From contig NZ_RJLN01000007.1 in NCBI RefSeq assembly GCF_003725545.1, positions 1-64,000 on the forward strand: a stretch of DNA of 64,000 nucleotides. Direction: 5' to 3'. The position numbers and the translations under genes are program-made. Positions within the stretch are counted from its first letter, which is position 1. Every line of letters starts with the position of its first letter. The DNA comes from Micromonospora solifontis (GTDB lineage Bacteria; Actinomycetota; Actinomycetes; Mycobacteriales; Micromonosporaceae). This document shows positions 40,009-48,483 of the stretch, in pieces. The notes under the pieces were generated by a model. That model did no database searches. It saw only the letters and a program-made list of their open reading frames with translations, and had not been told where the DNA came from.

Positions 40009-40983
40009 TCAGCTGTGTCCGTGACCCGGCGTGCCGTGGTCGGCGTCCGGGGTCGGTGCGGTGGTGGGGGCCGGCGCGGCCGGCGGCGGGACGTCGCCCG
40101 CCAGCACGGTGAACTCCGCGGTGTGCACCGCGTCGCCGTGCCGGAAGTCGAGGTAGAGCCGGTACGCCCCGGCGGAGGGCACCTCGGCTGCGAAGCTGAC
40201 CGCCGGTCCGGCCGGGGTCCGCCCGTCACCGGGCGCGCCCTCCGGGTGCACGTGCAGGTACGCCAGGTCGCCCTGGCGCAGCGCCACCAGGTGCCCGTAC
40301 GCCCCGAGGTAGGGCTGCAGGTCGGTGACCGGCCGCCCGTCCCGGCTGACGGTCAGGGTGAGCCGGCTGGACCGGCCGGGCTGCGGGGCGCCGGTCAGCG
40401 TGACGGTGTAGCCGTCGACGGTGGTGCTGGTGGCGGGCGCCGGCAGCGGCCGCTCGGCGAGCGCGCCGGGGACGGTGACGTCGACCCCGAGGGTCAGCGG
40501 CTCCGCGCCGGTCGGCGTGAAGTCGGCGAACGCCCGCCAGACGCCCGGACCGGCGAGCGGCGAGGCGACCCGCCAGGTGCCGTCGGCGGTCAGCTCGGGA
40601 TGGACGTGCCGGAAGCCGGACAGGTCGCGGCGGGCGACGATCAGGTGCATGCGCTTGTCGTGCGCCACGTCGAAGCGGGTGACCGGCCGGCCGTCCGGGC
40701 CGCTGATCCGGAAGGCGAACTCGCCGGCCGGGGCGGTCACCGGTTGCAGGGTGTAGCCGCGGTCGGAGACGAGCAGCCCGCCGGGCAGGTGGGCGGCGGC
40801 GTCGCCGCTCGCGTGGCCGTCGCCGTGACCGGCGTCGGCGAGGTCGTGGCCGGGTGCGGTGGCGTCGTGGCGGGTCTCGGCGGCGGGGGCGACGGGGCCG
40901 GCCAGATGACCGACCCCGTACGCCGCGCCGAACACCGCCGTGAGGCCGAGGGCGAAGCCGCTCAGCTTCGTCGCCGTGTTCAT
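40009..40983 (-). CDS. Exported copper-associated protein, unknown function
   Basis: The 324-residue protein has an N-terminal hydrophobic helix ([20 protein letters not shown]), a His/Asp-rich linker with many HD and HG pairs, and two beta-rich domains ([36 protein letters not shown]). [26 protein letters not shown] and a terminal HGTPGHGHS tail could bind copper. Proteins of this build are common next to CopA in actinomycetes, but I know no proven role. ATG 40983 follows GAGG. It lies between copZ and copA. Confidence 0.82.
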   Translation of the reverse strand: MNTATKLSGFALGLTAVFGAAYGVGHLAGPVAPAAETRHDATAPGHDLADAGHGDGHASGDAAAHLPGGLLVSDRGYTLQPVTAPAGEFAFRISGPDGRPVTRFDVAHDKRMHLIVARRDLSGFRHVHPELTADGTWRVASPLAGPGVWRAFADFTPTGAEPLTLGVDVTVPGALAERPLPAPATSTTVDGYTVTLTGAPQPGRSSRLTLTVSRDGRPVTDLQPYLGAYGHLVALRQGDLAYLHVHPEGAPGDGRTPAGPAVSFAAEVPSAGAYRLYLDFRHGDAVHTAEFTVLAGDVPPPAAPAPTTAPTPDADHGTPGHGHS

Positions 40984-41018
40984 CGTGATACCTCGGTTCC
41001 TTCGGGTCCTCGGACCCG

Positions 41019-41228
41019 TCACGCCCCGACGAGGTCGTAACCGGCCTCGTCCACGGCGGCGCGGACGGCGTCCGTGTCCAACGGGCTCTCGCTGGTGACG
41101 GTGACCTGGCCGGAGGCCAGGTCGACCTGCACGTCGGTGACGCCCGCGAGGGCGCCCACCTCGGTGCTGACCGAGTTGACGCAGTGCCCGCAGGTCATGC
41201 CCTGCACCTGGTAGGTGGTGGTGACCAT
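41019..41228 (-). CDS. copZ: Copper chaperone CopZ (heavy-metal-associated domain)
   Basis: The 69-residue ferredoxin-like protein carries QGMTCGHC with Cys13 and Cys16 for Cu(I) binding and delivery to CopA. It is the first gene of the copper export operon, with a CsoR box overlapping its promoter. Confidence 0.93.
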   Translation of the reverse strand: MVTTTYQVQGMTCGHCVNSVSTEVGALAGVTDVQVDLASGQVTVTSESPLDTDAVRAAVDEAGYDLVGA

Positions 41229-41258
41229 CGCTACTCCCTTCCTGCCGCCCCCATCCTA

Positions 41259-41273
41259 TACCCCCCAGGGGTA
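41259..41273. promoter_or_regulatory. CsoR box 1 (before copZ)
   Basis: TACCCCCCAGGGGTA is the classic CsoR operator type. Read on the minus strand it overlaps a likely copZ -10 (TATAGG). Confidence 0.85.
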
Positions 41274-41310
41274 AGAAGAGGAGAGACGGCTGCCACTCTC
41301 GGCGCCGCCA

Positions 41311-41327
41311 ATACCGGGTGGGGGTAT
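41311..41327. promoter_or_regulatory. CsoR-like box 2 (intergenic centre)
   Basis: ATACCGGGTGGGGGTAT is a degenerate CsoR-type site midway between copZ and csoR, spaced about 52 and 39 bases from the flanking sites. Confidence 0.6.
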
Positions 41328-41349
41328 CGGCGACAGAGCGACCGTACCA

Positions 41350-41364
41350 TACCCCCAAGGGGTA
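41350..41364. promoter_or_regulatory. CsoR box 3 (before csoR)
   Basis: TACCCCCAAGGGGTA lies 16 bases before the csoR ATG, next to a TACGCTAT -10-like stretch, so csoR is probably autoregulated from a very short leader. Confidence 0.85.
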
Positions 41365-41380
41365 CGCTATCCTGGATTTC

Positions 41381-41680
41381 ATGACCGCGCCGACGACCCC
41401 GACCCGGGGCTACACCGCCAGCAAGGACCAGCTGCTCGCGCGGCTCCGCCGTATCGAGGGCCAGGTCCGCGGCATCGAGAAGATGGTCGAGGACGACCGC
41501 TACTGCATCGACGTGCTGACCCAGATCTCCGCCATCCAGGCCGCCCTGGACAAGGTCGGCCTCGGCCTGCTCGACGGGCATGCCCGGCACTGCATGCGCG
41601 AGGGGGCCGCCGAGGGCCGCGCCGACGAGATGGCGACCGAGATGATGGCCGCCGTCGGCCGGCTGATGAAGCGGGGCTGA
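41381..41680 (+). CDS. csoR: Copper-sensing repressor CsoR
   Basis: The 99-residue all-helical DUF156 repressor leaves DNA when Cu(I) binds. Ligands are Cys42 (RYCIDV), His67 and Cys71 (DGHARHC), with the same spacing as the M. tuberculosis Cys36/His61/Cys65 set. The LRRIEGQVRGIEKMV helix is the family signature. It is divergent from copZ with three operators between them. Confidence 0.95.
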   Translation: MTAPTTPTRGYTASKDQLLARLRRIEGQVRGIEKMVEDDRYCIDVLTQISAIQAALDKVGLGLLDGHARHCMREGAAEGRADEMATEMMAAVGRLMKRG

Positions 41681-41823
41681 CCGGGACCTCCGGCCCCCGG
41701 ATGGGGCCCACCGACCCGGCCCGGACCGGCCGCCGACGGCGTACGTTCGAGGTGGCGACCGGGGCCGGCGCCACCCTCGCGCCGGACCGGCCGACCCTCG
41801 GGTACGGACGGGAGGGCGGCCAG

Positions 41824-42039
41824 ATGATGTGGAACGGCCCGATGATGGGCTGGATGTGGATCTGGTCCCTGCTGGGGCTGGTGGTGCTCGTCGGGCTGGT
41901 GTGGCTGGTGTTCCGGCTCACCGAACGGGACCGCGCCGGCAACGCCCCCTCCTCGGCCCGGCGCATCCTCGACGAGCGGTACGCCCGCGGCGAGATCGAC
42001 GAGGAGGAGTACCGCCGCCGCCGCGCCGGCCTGGCGTGA
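41824..42039 (+). CDS. Small SHOCT-domain membrane protein
   Basis: The 71-residue protein starts MMWNGPMMGWMW (a Met/Trp-rich, possibly metal-binding head), followed by one membrane helix (IWSLLGLVVLVGLVWLVF) and a SHOCT domain (ARRILDERYARGEIDEEEYRRRR). SHOCT tails mediate oligomer or membrane contacts. A GGGAGGG ribosome site precedes ATG 41824. Its place beside csoR and its Met-rich start suggest a link with copper handling (inference). Confidence 0.85.
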   Translation: MMWNGPMMGWMWIWSLLGLVVLVGLVWLVFRLTERDRAGNAPSSARRILDERYARGEIDEEEYRRRRAGLA

Positions 42040-42094
42040 CGCCCCACGCCGGGTACCCGGGGCGCGCACGCCCCGGGCCCCGGCGCACCCTGGC

Positions 42095-42730
42095 TCAGAG
42101 CCGGTCGAGCATCTTCCGCATGGTGTCGATCTCACCCTGCTGAGCGGCGACGATCCGCTGGGCCAGCGCCTTGGCGTCCGGGTTGGCGCCCTGGGCCAAC
42201 TCGTCCTTCGCCATGGTGATCGCGCCCTCGTGGTGGGCGATCATCATGGTCAGGAACTGCCGGTCGAAGTCCGTGCCGGACGCTGCGGCGAGCTTCGTCA
42301 TGTCGGCGTCGGACATCATCCCGGGCATGCCGTGATCCATCTCCGGCATGCCGTGCCCGGCGCTCGCCGACGGGACCGGCCGGCCCCAGGCGGTGAGCCA
42401 GCCCGACATGGTGGTGATCTCCGGCGCCTGAGCACCCTTGATCTGCGCGGCGAGCCTCTTCAGCTCGGGATCGGCGGCCCGGCTCTCGGCCAGCTCCGCC
42501 ATCTGCACGGCCTGCTGGTGGTGCGGGATCATCATCTGGGCGAACATCACGTCCGCGTCCCCGAACGAGGCCGAGGCCCCGGGCGCGGGCGTGCCGGTGC
42601 CGCCCATTCCCGGCACGTCCCGGCCGGAGCCGGACGTCGAGTGGTCGCCGCCACAGGCGGCGAGGACGAGGGCGGCGGTGACGGTCGCGCCGGCCAGGGC
42701 GGCCCGGCGCGCGAGGGTACGAGTGAACAC
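42095..42730 (-). CDS. DUF305 lipoprotein, copper-island type
   Basis: The 211-residue lipoprotein has a signal ending VLAAC and two DUF305 repeats: MFAQMMIPHHQQAVQMAELA and FLTMMIAHHEGAITMAKDE, each a ferritin-like helix with paired His. A Met/His-rich loop between them (HGMPEMDHGMPGMM) could bind copper. DUF305 proteins often accompany copper genes, with unproven role. The N-terminus is preceded by AGGTTCTCC without a strong ribosome site. Together with the DUF6153 gene it forms the tail of the copper island. Confidence 0.87.
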   Translation of the reverse strand: MFTRTLARRAALAGATVTAALVLAACGGDHSTSGSGRDVPGMGGTGTPAPGASASFGDADVMFAQMMIPHHQQAVQMAELAESRAADPELKRLAAQIKGAQAPEITTMSGWLTAWGRPVPSASAGHGMPEMDHGMPGMMSDADMTKLAAASGTDFDRQFLTMMIAHHEGAITMAKDELAQGANPDAKALAQRIVAAQQGEIDTMRKMLDRL

Positions 42731-42814
42731 GTGGAGAACCTTTCGGTGTCGGAACGTACGCAGCGGGCGGGGAAGTGGGCCACCAGCGCTCCGGTGAACC
42801 CACGTCGGCCGCTC

Positions 42815-43387
42815 CTATCTGCGCAGCACCGACGCCGTGGCGAGGCGCAGGCCGTACGGCCGGATCGGCGGCGCCCGCGGCCCGACGGTGAGCCGGAGCC
42901 GACCCGACACGGTCGCGCCGACGGTCCGCGACCCGGCCCCGAGCAGCACGGCGACCAGCAGCGCGACGGCGAACGCGCCGAGCACCGCCAGGCAGACGTC
43001 CCACCCGGACGGATGGCCACCCACGTCGCCGAGCGGCAGGGCGCGCACGTGGCAGGCGTCACCTGGACAGGCCGAAGCCATCGGGGCGAGGGCCGAGAGT
43101 GCCGCCGGCTCGACGGCGGCCGAATGATGGCCGGTCCCGTGCCGCGTCCCGTGGTCGGCCGGGGGGTGCGCGCCGTGGCCCAGGGTGTGCATCGCGGTCA
43201 GCCCGGCCAGGGTGCAGAGCAGCAACAGGAACTGGACCCACCGTCCGGTCACCGCCGCCAACGCCGCCACGGCAACCACCGTAGCGGGCAACGACGGGCG
43301 ACCCGGGAGGAACCGCTGGGCTCGTCCCGCGTCGGCCGCGCCGGCTCCGGGTACGGCACGGAGCGGAGGCGAACACGGAGCCCGCAT
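42815..43387 (-). CDS. DUF6153-type membrane protein with His-rich loop
   Basis: The 190-residue protein has a helix near WVQFLLLLCTLAGLTAMHTL, an extracellular His-rich stretch (HGAHPPADHGTRHGTGHH), two cysteines (ACPGDAC) and a second helix (VCLAVLGAFAVALLVAVLL). ATG 43387 is favoured by GGAG eight bases away; a GTG at 43252, directly before the first helix, is an alternative. It is about 85 bases upstream of the DUF305 gene, in the same direction. A role in copper handling is inference. Confidence 0.72.
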   Translation of the reverse strand: MRAPCSPPLRAVPGAGAADAGRAQRFLPGRPSLPATVVAVAALAAVTGRWVQFLLLLCTLAGLTAMHTLGHGAHPPADHGTRHGTGHHSAAVEPAALSALAPMASACPGDACHVRALPLGDVGGHPSGWDVCLAVLGAFAVALLVAVLLGAGSRTVGATVSGRLRLTVGPRAPPIRPYGLRLATASVLRR

Positions 43388-43499
43388 CGCGACACTCCGC
43401 AGCGTGACGACGAATTCCAAACGCGACGCTGGTCACGCAGGGCGACGACGAAATAGGGCTTCTGGTCGGCTTCCGGACGTAGATCCCTGGACGGAGTCT

Positions 43500-43665
43500 C
43501 AGGTAACCTCGCTGCCGGTTACCGCCAAAGGCGCGCAGCGGCGCCAGCGGTGCCACCGCCCAATCGCCCACGGGCGAGCCGGGGAACCAGGTACCTGGGG
43601 TGAATCCGCGCCAGCGGTAGGGGCCACTTCCGTCCCGAACCCGGCAGCTAACCCGGTCGGCGGTC
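43500..43665 (+). ncRNA. Cyclic di-AMP riboswitch (ydaO-yuaA type)
   Basis: The leader before the 43682 gene contains the conserved parts of this riboswitch: CGCCAAAGG near 43520, GAGCCGGGGAACCAGG (about 43576-43591), GGGGTGAATC (about 43598-43607), TAGGGG then CTTCCGTCCCGAACCCGGCAGCTAACC (about 43619-43652) and a closing GGTCGGCGG. In actinomycetes such elements precede genes for cell-wall hydrolases (Rpf, NlpC/P60) and switch them off when c-di-AMP is high. Boundaries are approximate. Confidence 0.88.
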
Positions 43666-43681
43666 GACGGAAGGGAAGACT

Positions 43682-44698
43682 GTGACGGCACCCCTGCGCC
43701 GCTGGTTGACACCCGTGGTGGCCGCACTGGCCGCGTGCGCCATCGTCGCCGGCCCCACCCCGGCGCTGGCCGCGCCGAGCAACCCCGCACCCGCGGAACA
43801 CGAGGAGGACGGCGACCTCCTCATCACCGACGCCATCGCCCAGGCGAACAAGAACTACCTCCAGGCCAAGACCAAGCTGGAGAAGTCGAAGAAGCGCCAG
43901 CTCCAGCTGGCCCTGGAGGTCCGCGCGGCGCAGCAGGAACTCGACGCGCTGAGCCCGCAGGTCACCGCCATCGCGGCCCAGTCCTACCGGACCGGCCGGT
44001 TGGGTGCGCTGACCATGCTGCTGGAGAGCAACACTCCCGACTCGTTCGTCCGCCGGGCCGCCGCCCTGGACGAGCTGAACATGGTGAACGCGCAGAAGCT
44101 CGCCGAGGTCAACGCGGCGAAGAACCGCGCCGAGCAGGCCAAGCTCGCGCTCGACGCCGAGGTGCGCGAGCAGACGAAGTACACCAACGTGATGGCCCGC
44201 GAGAAGGCCGAGACGGAGAAGGCGCTGAAGCTGGTCGGCGGCCTGGGCTTCACCGGCGGCCTGGTCGCGGCCACCTCCCCGGTCGCCCGGATCGGCCCCG
44301 GCCGGACGGCCGACGGCGACTGGAGGCCGGAGTCGTGCAGCGAGAACGACCCGACCACCTCCGGCTGCATCACCCCGCGCACCTTGCACGCGTACAAGGA
44401 GGTCAAGCGGGCCGGCTTCAACCGCTTCGTGGGCTGTTACCGACCCGGCGGGCCGTGGGAGCACCCGAAGGGCCGGGCCTGCGACTGGTCGCTGCAGAAG
44501 AGCGGCTTCTCCCCCTGGCACAACAACGACATGCGGATGTACGGCAACAACGTCGCCGCGTTCCTCATCCGCAACGCCGACCGGCTGGGCATCTACTACG
44601 TGATCTGGAACCGGCAGATCTGGTTCCCGGCGACCGGCTGGAAGTCGTACAGCGGGCCCTCCAACCACACCGACCACGTGCACATGTCGCTTCTCTAG
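43682..44698 (+). CDS. Secreted coiled-coil cell-wall protein with ARB_07466-like C-terminal domain
   Basis: The 338-residue protein has a signal peptide (about 1-31, ALAAP) and a long coiled coil (LLITDAIAQANKNYLQAKTKLEKSKKRQ through ~170). The C-terminal domain (RTLHAYKEVKRAGF, HPKGRACDWSLQ, SGPSNHTDHVHMSLL) resembles extensin-like/peptidase-M15-like domains with conserved His/Asp. It is probably a murein-associated hydrolase or its activator. GTG 43682 directly follows the c-di-AMP riboswitch, which supports a wall-remodelling role during growth or spore germination. Confidence 0.82.
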   Translation: MTAPLRRWLTPVVAALAACAIVAGPTPALAAPSNPAPAEHEEDGDLLITDAIAQANKNYLQAKTKLEKSKKRQLQLALEVRAAQQELDALSPQVTAIAAQSYRTGRLGALTMLLESNTPDSFVRRAAALDELNMVNAQKLAEVNAAKNRAEQAKLALDAEVREQTKYTNVMAREKAETEKALKLVGGLGFTGGLVAATSPVARIGPGRTADGDWRPESCSENDPTTSGCITPRTLHAYKEVKRAGFNRFVGCYRPGGPWEHPKGRACDWSLQKSGFSPWHNNDMRMYGNNVAAFLIRNADRLGIYYVIWNRQIWFPATGWKSYSGPSNHTDHVHMSLL

Positions 44699-44715
44699 CG
44701 ACCCCGTGACGCCGG

Positions 44716-44749
44716 CAGGGGCCGTCCCGCAGTCGCGGGACGGCCCCTG
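44716..44749. terminator. Bidirectional stem-loop
   Basis: A perfect 15-base inverted repeat (44716-44730 with 44735-44749) with a 4-base loop lies between the convergent cell-wall gene and carbonic anhydrase gene, and serves both. Confidence 0.85.
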
Positions 44750-44766
44750 TCGCGTCGCGGGTCCGG

Positions 44767-45444
44767 TCAGCCGGCCACGGCGGTGGGCGCCTGGTCGGCG
44801 GCCGGGGCCGGGCCGGGCAGCGTGGCCGCCGTCGCACCTGCCGGCACCTCGGCCACCGTCCGCACCTCACCCGCGCTGAGCCGGTACGACATGCCGACCA
44901 CCCCGCACCGCCCGGCCGACACCAGTTCGGCGAGTACGGCGGAGCGGGCCAGCATGGCCTCCACGGTCTGCGCGATGTGGATGTCGACGATGCCGTTGAC
45001 GTCCTCGACGCCCTCCCGGCCGGCCCGCAGCAGGCTCGGGGCGACGGCGTCCACCAGCGCGCCCAGGTGCCCGGCCGGGGCGGTGCGGGTACGCACCGAT
45101 TCGCGGGCGGCCTGGACCGCGCCGCAGGAGTCGTGGCCGAGCACCACGATCAGCGGGGTGCCGAGGACGGTGACCGCGTACTCGACGCTGCCGAGCACCT
45201 CGGGTCCGACGGTGTGGCCGGCGGTGCGGACCACGAAGAGGTCGCCGAGGCCGCGGTCGAAGATGATCTCGGCGGCGAGCCGGGAGTCGGAGCAGCCGAC
45301 GATCACCGCGAACGGGTGCTGGCCGTCGGCGACGACGGCCCGGTGGTCGGCGTCCTGATTGGGATGGCGCGGCACGCCGGTGACGAACCGGCGGTTACCG
45401 GCGTACAGCTCCGCGAGCGCCTGTTCCGGAGTGATGGGCGTCAA
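44767..45444 (-). CDS. Beta-class carbonic anhydrase
   Basis: The 225-residue zinc enzyme interconverts CO2 and bicarbonate. Zinc ligands are Cys51, His104 and Cys107 (GCSDSR; GHDSCGA), with the Asp53/Arg55 dyad. TTG 45444 is chosen because GGAGGG sits seven bases upstream; the frame is open farther but without family resemblance. The C-terminal Ala/Pro tail is not conserved. It is divergent from a winged-helix regulator. Confidence 0.9.
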   Translation of the reverse strand: MTPITPEQALAELYAGNRRFVTGVPRHPNQDADHRAVVADGQHPFAVIVGCSDSRLAAEIIFDRGLGDLFVVRTAGHTVGPEVLGSVEYAVTVLGTPLIVVLGHDSCGAVQAARESVRTRTAPAGHLGALVDAVAPSLLRAGREGVEDVNGIVDIHIAQTVEAMLARSAVLAELVSAGRCGVVGMSYRLSAGEVRTVAEVPAGATAATLPGPAPAADQAPTAVAG

Positions 45445-45661
45445 TTCAGTGCCCTCCAAATCACCTGGTCGACCCGGCCGGCGGCGGAGGCGGCCTCGCC
45501 GACCACGGTCACACGCAGCGGAAGGCGCGTCAAGGTTTACGCGAAGCGCGTTTCGTGCGTTGAACCACACTTGACGGCGGCCCGCCGGCGGGGTCGGTCC
45601 ACGCCCCCGGCACGGCTCCGGGACCGGGCCAGGGCGGGCGCGGGCCGCGCCGGGCCATACC

Positions 45662-45988
45662 ATGACCACCATGGCGACGACAGCGGGCGGGAACGGGAGC
45701 CCCCGGAACTGGACCTTCCTCACCAACCACGGGCACGTGCTGCTGGCGATCGCGCGCAACCCCACCGCCCGGCTGCGGGACGTGGCCGACGAGGTGGGGG
45801 TGACCGAGCGGGCCGCCCAGGCGATCGTCGCGGACCTGGAGGCCGGCGGGTACCTGCGGCGCACCCGGGTGGGCCGGCGCAACCAGTACACGATCAACCC
45901 GAGCGGCCACTTCCGCCACCCGGCCGAGGCCGACCAGCAGGTCGGCGCCCTGCTGGCGCTCTTCACCAGCGGGCCCGCGGAGGGCTGA
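45662..45988 (+). CDS. Winged-helix transcriptional regulator (MarR/ArsR-like)
   Basis: The 108-residue protein consists of one winged-helix domain: WTFLTNHGHVLLAIARNP, LRDVADEVGVTERAAQAIVADLEAGGYL with the recognition helix, and a RRTRVGRRNQYTIN wing. The short C-terminus includes HFRHP. Ligand and targets are unknown. ATG 45662 or 45671 could serve as start. It is divergent from the carbonic anhydrase gene and may regulate it (inference). Confidence 0.82.
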   Translation: MTTMATTAGGNGSPRNWTFLTNHGHVLLAIARNPTARLRDVADEVGVTERAAQAIVADLEAGGYLRRTRVGRRNQYTINPSGHFRHPAEADQQVGALLALFTSGPAEG

Positions 45989-46045
45989 CGCCGCTCACCG
46001 CGCCCGTCACCGCACGCGGAGCCCGACGGCGGTAGTCTCAGCCGC

Positions 46046-47281
46046 GTGCGCGACAGCTTGCGGTCGGACGGGACGTCGGTGAACGCCGGTACCGGGCACC
46101 GGTTCCGGTCCATCCTCAGTGGAGCGGTCGCGGCGCTGCTCGGCACCGTGCTGGTGGTGCCCGCCCCGGCCGCGGCGGCGCCGAAGTGCGGGCCGGCCGG
46201 CAACCCCGCCCCGACCCAGCCGACCTGGGCGCTGGACCGGCTCGCCCCCGAGACGGCCTGGCGCGTCAGCCGGGGCGGCGGGGTCACCGTCGCGGTGATC
46301 GACTCGGGCGTCTCGCCCAGCCACCCGCTGCTGCGCGGGAAGGTGCTGCCGGGCACCGACGTCAACCACCTGGCCCAGCTCGAGGGGCAGTGCGACCTCG
46401 TCGGCCACGGCACCCTGGTCGCGGGCATCATCGCCGGCCGGGCGGGCACCGGCGTGCCGTACAGCGGGATCGCGCCCGAGGCGAGGATCCTGCCGATCCG
46501 GGTGCTGGCCGACAACCAGCGCACCTTCGACGAGTCGATCCCCGCCGAGATCGGCAAGGCGATCCGGTGGGCGGTCGACCACCACGCCAACGTGATCAAC
46601 CTGTCCCTGGTCACGCTGGACAAAAAGGAGCTCAGGGACGCCGTCGACTACGCGCTCAGCAGCAACGTGGTCCTGGTGGCCGCCGCCGGCAACCGGCAGG
46701 AGAACCAGCAGGACCAGCCGGCGTACCCGGCCGCGTACGACGGGGTGATCGCCGTCGCCGGCATCGACGAGCAGGGCGCGCACGTCGGCAGCTCGGTCAC
46801 CGGCGACTACGTGGACGTCGCCGCACCCGGCCTGAACATCGCCGGCCCGGCCCCCGGCGGCTCGGGCTACCTCTACGAGCCGCAGGGCGGCACCAGCTTC
46901 GCCGCCGCGTACGTCTCCGGCGTCGTCGCCCTGATCCGGTCCGCCCATCCGGAACTCAACCCCGAACAGGTGCGGTACCGGCTCACCCGGACCGCCGACA
47001 ACCCGCCCGACGGGCACAACGCCGAGGTGGGGTACGGGATGGTCGACCCGTACCGGGCGGTGACCAGCCTGCTGGGCACCCGGGCCAACCCGCCGCTCGG
47101 CGCGATGCCGAAGCCCGAGCCGCCGGCCGACCCGCTGGCCTGGCAGCGGACCGTGGCCATCTGGGTGGCCGTGGTCGGCGCGGTGCTCGCCGGTGTCCTG
47201 CTCACCCTCCGGCCGATCCTGGCCCGCGGCCGCCGCCGCGGCTGGCGCCCCGGGCGCCGCCCCCCGGCGGTGGACGCCTGA
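46046..47281 (+). CDS. mycP: ESX (type VII secretion) mycosin protease MycP
   Basis: The 411-residue subtilisin-like protease sits on the outer membrane face and is needed for stability of the ESX channel. It has a signal peptide (about 20-45), catalytic Asp86 (VAVIDSGVS), His121 (GHGTLVAG) and Ser284 (GGTSFAAAYVSG), and a C-terminal membrane helix (IWVAVVGAVLAGVLLTL) followed by a basic tail. GTG 46046 is the chosen start. The gene borders the ESX cluster and converges with the two WXG100 genes. Confidence 0.92.
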   Translation: MRDSLRSDGTSVNAGTGHRFRSILSGAVAALLGTVLVVPAPAAAAPKCGPAGNPAPTQPTWALDRLAPETAWRVSRGGGVTVAVIDSGVSPSHPLLRGKVLPGTDVNHLAQLEGQCDLVGHGTLVAGIIAGRAGTGVPYSGIAPEARILPIRVLADNQRTFDESIPAEIGKAIRWAVDHHANVINLSLVTLDKKELRDAVDYALSSNVVLVAAAGNRQENQQDQPAYPAAYDGVIAVAGIDEQGAHVGSSVTGDYVDVAAPGLNIAGPAPGGSGYLYEPQGGTSFAAAYVSGVVALIRSAHPELNPEQVRYRLTRTADNPPDGHNAEVGYGMVDPYRAVTSLLGTRANPPLGAMPKPEPPADPLAWQRTVAIWVAVVGAVLAGVLLTLRPILARGRRRGWRPGRRPPAVDA

Positions 47282-47329
47282 CCGGCCGGCAACCCGTCCC
47301 GCGGGCCACTCCGGGCCGCCCGGAAAGCA

Positions 47330-47368
47330 CTGCGGCTCCGATCCGGCAGAGCCGGACCGGAGCCGCAG
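47330..47368. terminator. Stem-loop between mycP and the WXG100 genes
   Basis: CTGCGGCTCCG plus TCCGG pairs with CCGGA plus CGGAGCCGCAG around a five-base loop, a 16-base stem with one mismatch. It can terminate both convergent units. Confidence 0.75.
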
Positions 47369-47381
47369 GAGACCGGTCGGG

Positions 47382-47663
47382 TCAGTTGCCCCAGACCTTG
47401 GAGTTGCTCATCTCGGTCGTCATGTAGTTCTCGCGCGCGATGCCGACCGCGTGGCCGATGTCGTTCAGGACCTTGTTGATGTCCCGGACGGCGGCGTCCC
47501 ACTGAGCCTGGTGCTGCTCGTAGGCGACGCGGTCCTGGCCCTCCCACTCGAGCTTGGTCAGCATCGACCGCAGCGTGTCCAGCTTCTCGTCGATCGTCCG
47601 CGAGATGGCCTGCATCTGCTGGTTGCTGCTCTCGAGGACGGCGTAGTCAACCTTGATGCTCAT
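47382..47663 (-). CDS. WXG100 protein (EsxA/EsxB-like), 93 aa
   Basis: A two-helix WXG100 protein with the turn motif W40-E-G42 and a C-terminal secretion signal YxxxD/E seen as YMTTE near residue 80. It is a predicted substrate of the neighbouring ESX machine, likely forming a heterodimer with the next WXG100 protein. ATG 47663 follows AGGAGGAA. It ends the minus-strand ESX block that begins with eccC. Confidence 0.93.
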   Translation of the reverse strand: MSIKVDYAVLESSNQQMQAISRTIDEKLDTLRSMLTKLEWEGQDRVAYEQHQAQWDAAVRDINKVLNDIGHAVGIARENYMTTEMSNSKVWGN

Positions 47664-47692
47664 CTAGTTCCTCCTCTGCCTGTCTTCGCGGA

Positions 47693-48001
47693 TCACGGGT
47701 TGAGCGCAGAGTGGAACTTGTCCAGCATCTGCTGCTGCTCTTCGTCGTTGACCTGGTGCGTCGTGCCCGACTTGTCGAGCAGGTCGGCGATGTTGTCCAT
47801 CGCCGTCAGCAGCTTGACCGTGTCCTCGTTCCAACGCGTCATGAGCGACTGGAAACCGGTCGACGCCTGGCCCTTCCAGGCCATCGCCAGGTCGTCGACC
47901 ACGTTCCACAGCTTCTTGAGCTCACCGTCGACGTCGCTGCGCGTGGACCGCACGTCACTCGCGGCGGTGTGCAGAGTCGCTGCACTGACCTCGAACGCCA
48001 T
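47693..48001 (-). CDS. WXG100 protein (EsxA/EsxB-like), 102 aa
   Basis: A two-helix WXG100 protein with W42-K-G44 and the sequence AWKGQASTGFQSLM around the turn. No clear YxxxD motif is present at the end (DKFHSALNP), which fits a heterodimer in which only the partner carries the export signal. It lies 29 bases upstream of the other WXG100 gene. Confidence 0.92.
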   Translation of the reverse strand: MAFEVSAATLHTAASDVRSTRSDVDGELKKLWNVVDDLAMAWKGQASTGFQSLMTRWNEDTVKLLTAMDNIADLLDKSGTTHQVNDEEQQQMLDKFHSALNP

Positions 48002-48206
48002 GCTTCACACCCTTCCGTCATCTTCGTGGCGGCGGATCCGCCGCGCCCCTCCCCCGCGGCAAGGCGTACACACCCCACCGACGGACACTTCAACCGAACC
48101 GTAGCGGACGACGTCCAACCCGCGCAGCCCTGCATCCCCATGGCGCACAACGGCGTCCGGTGATCACGACCGTACGACGTGGACGGTCACGGACGCCAGC
48201 GGCGGC

Positions 48207-48467
48207 TCAGGACGGCCGCCGGTACGACCGCACGTGCATCGCCGCGCCGAAGACCAGCACGACCACCAGCAGCGCCACGAACAGCCAGAGCACCGGTCTG
48301 TCGAGCGCCCGGTCGAGCACCACCGGGATCAGCGCGGCGACCCCGGTGAGCAACACCACCTCGCTGGCCCGCTTCGCCCACGCGGCGCGGGACAACTGGG
48401 CGACCAGCGCCAGCCCGATGAAGGCCGGGACGGTCACCAGGAAGTACACGAAGAGCACCAGCAGCAC
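48207..48467 (-). CDS. Small membrane protein of the ESX locus
   Basis: The 86-residue protein has two to three hydrophobic helices (LVLFVYFLVTVPAFIGLALV; EVVLLTGVAALIPVVL; VLWLFVALLVVVLVFGAAMHV) and a short basic end. No family recognised. GTG 48467 lies 16 bases after the stop of the preceding ESX-linked gene, with AAGGGG upstream, so it belongs to the same unit. It might assist secretion of its partner. Confidence 0.72.
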   Translation of the reverse strand: MLLVLFVYFLVTVPAFIGLALVAQLSRAAWAKRASEVVLLTGVAALIPVVLDRALDRPVLWLFVALLVVVLVFGAAMHVRSYRRPS

Positions 48468-48483
48468 CCCGGGCCCCTTCCCG

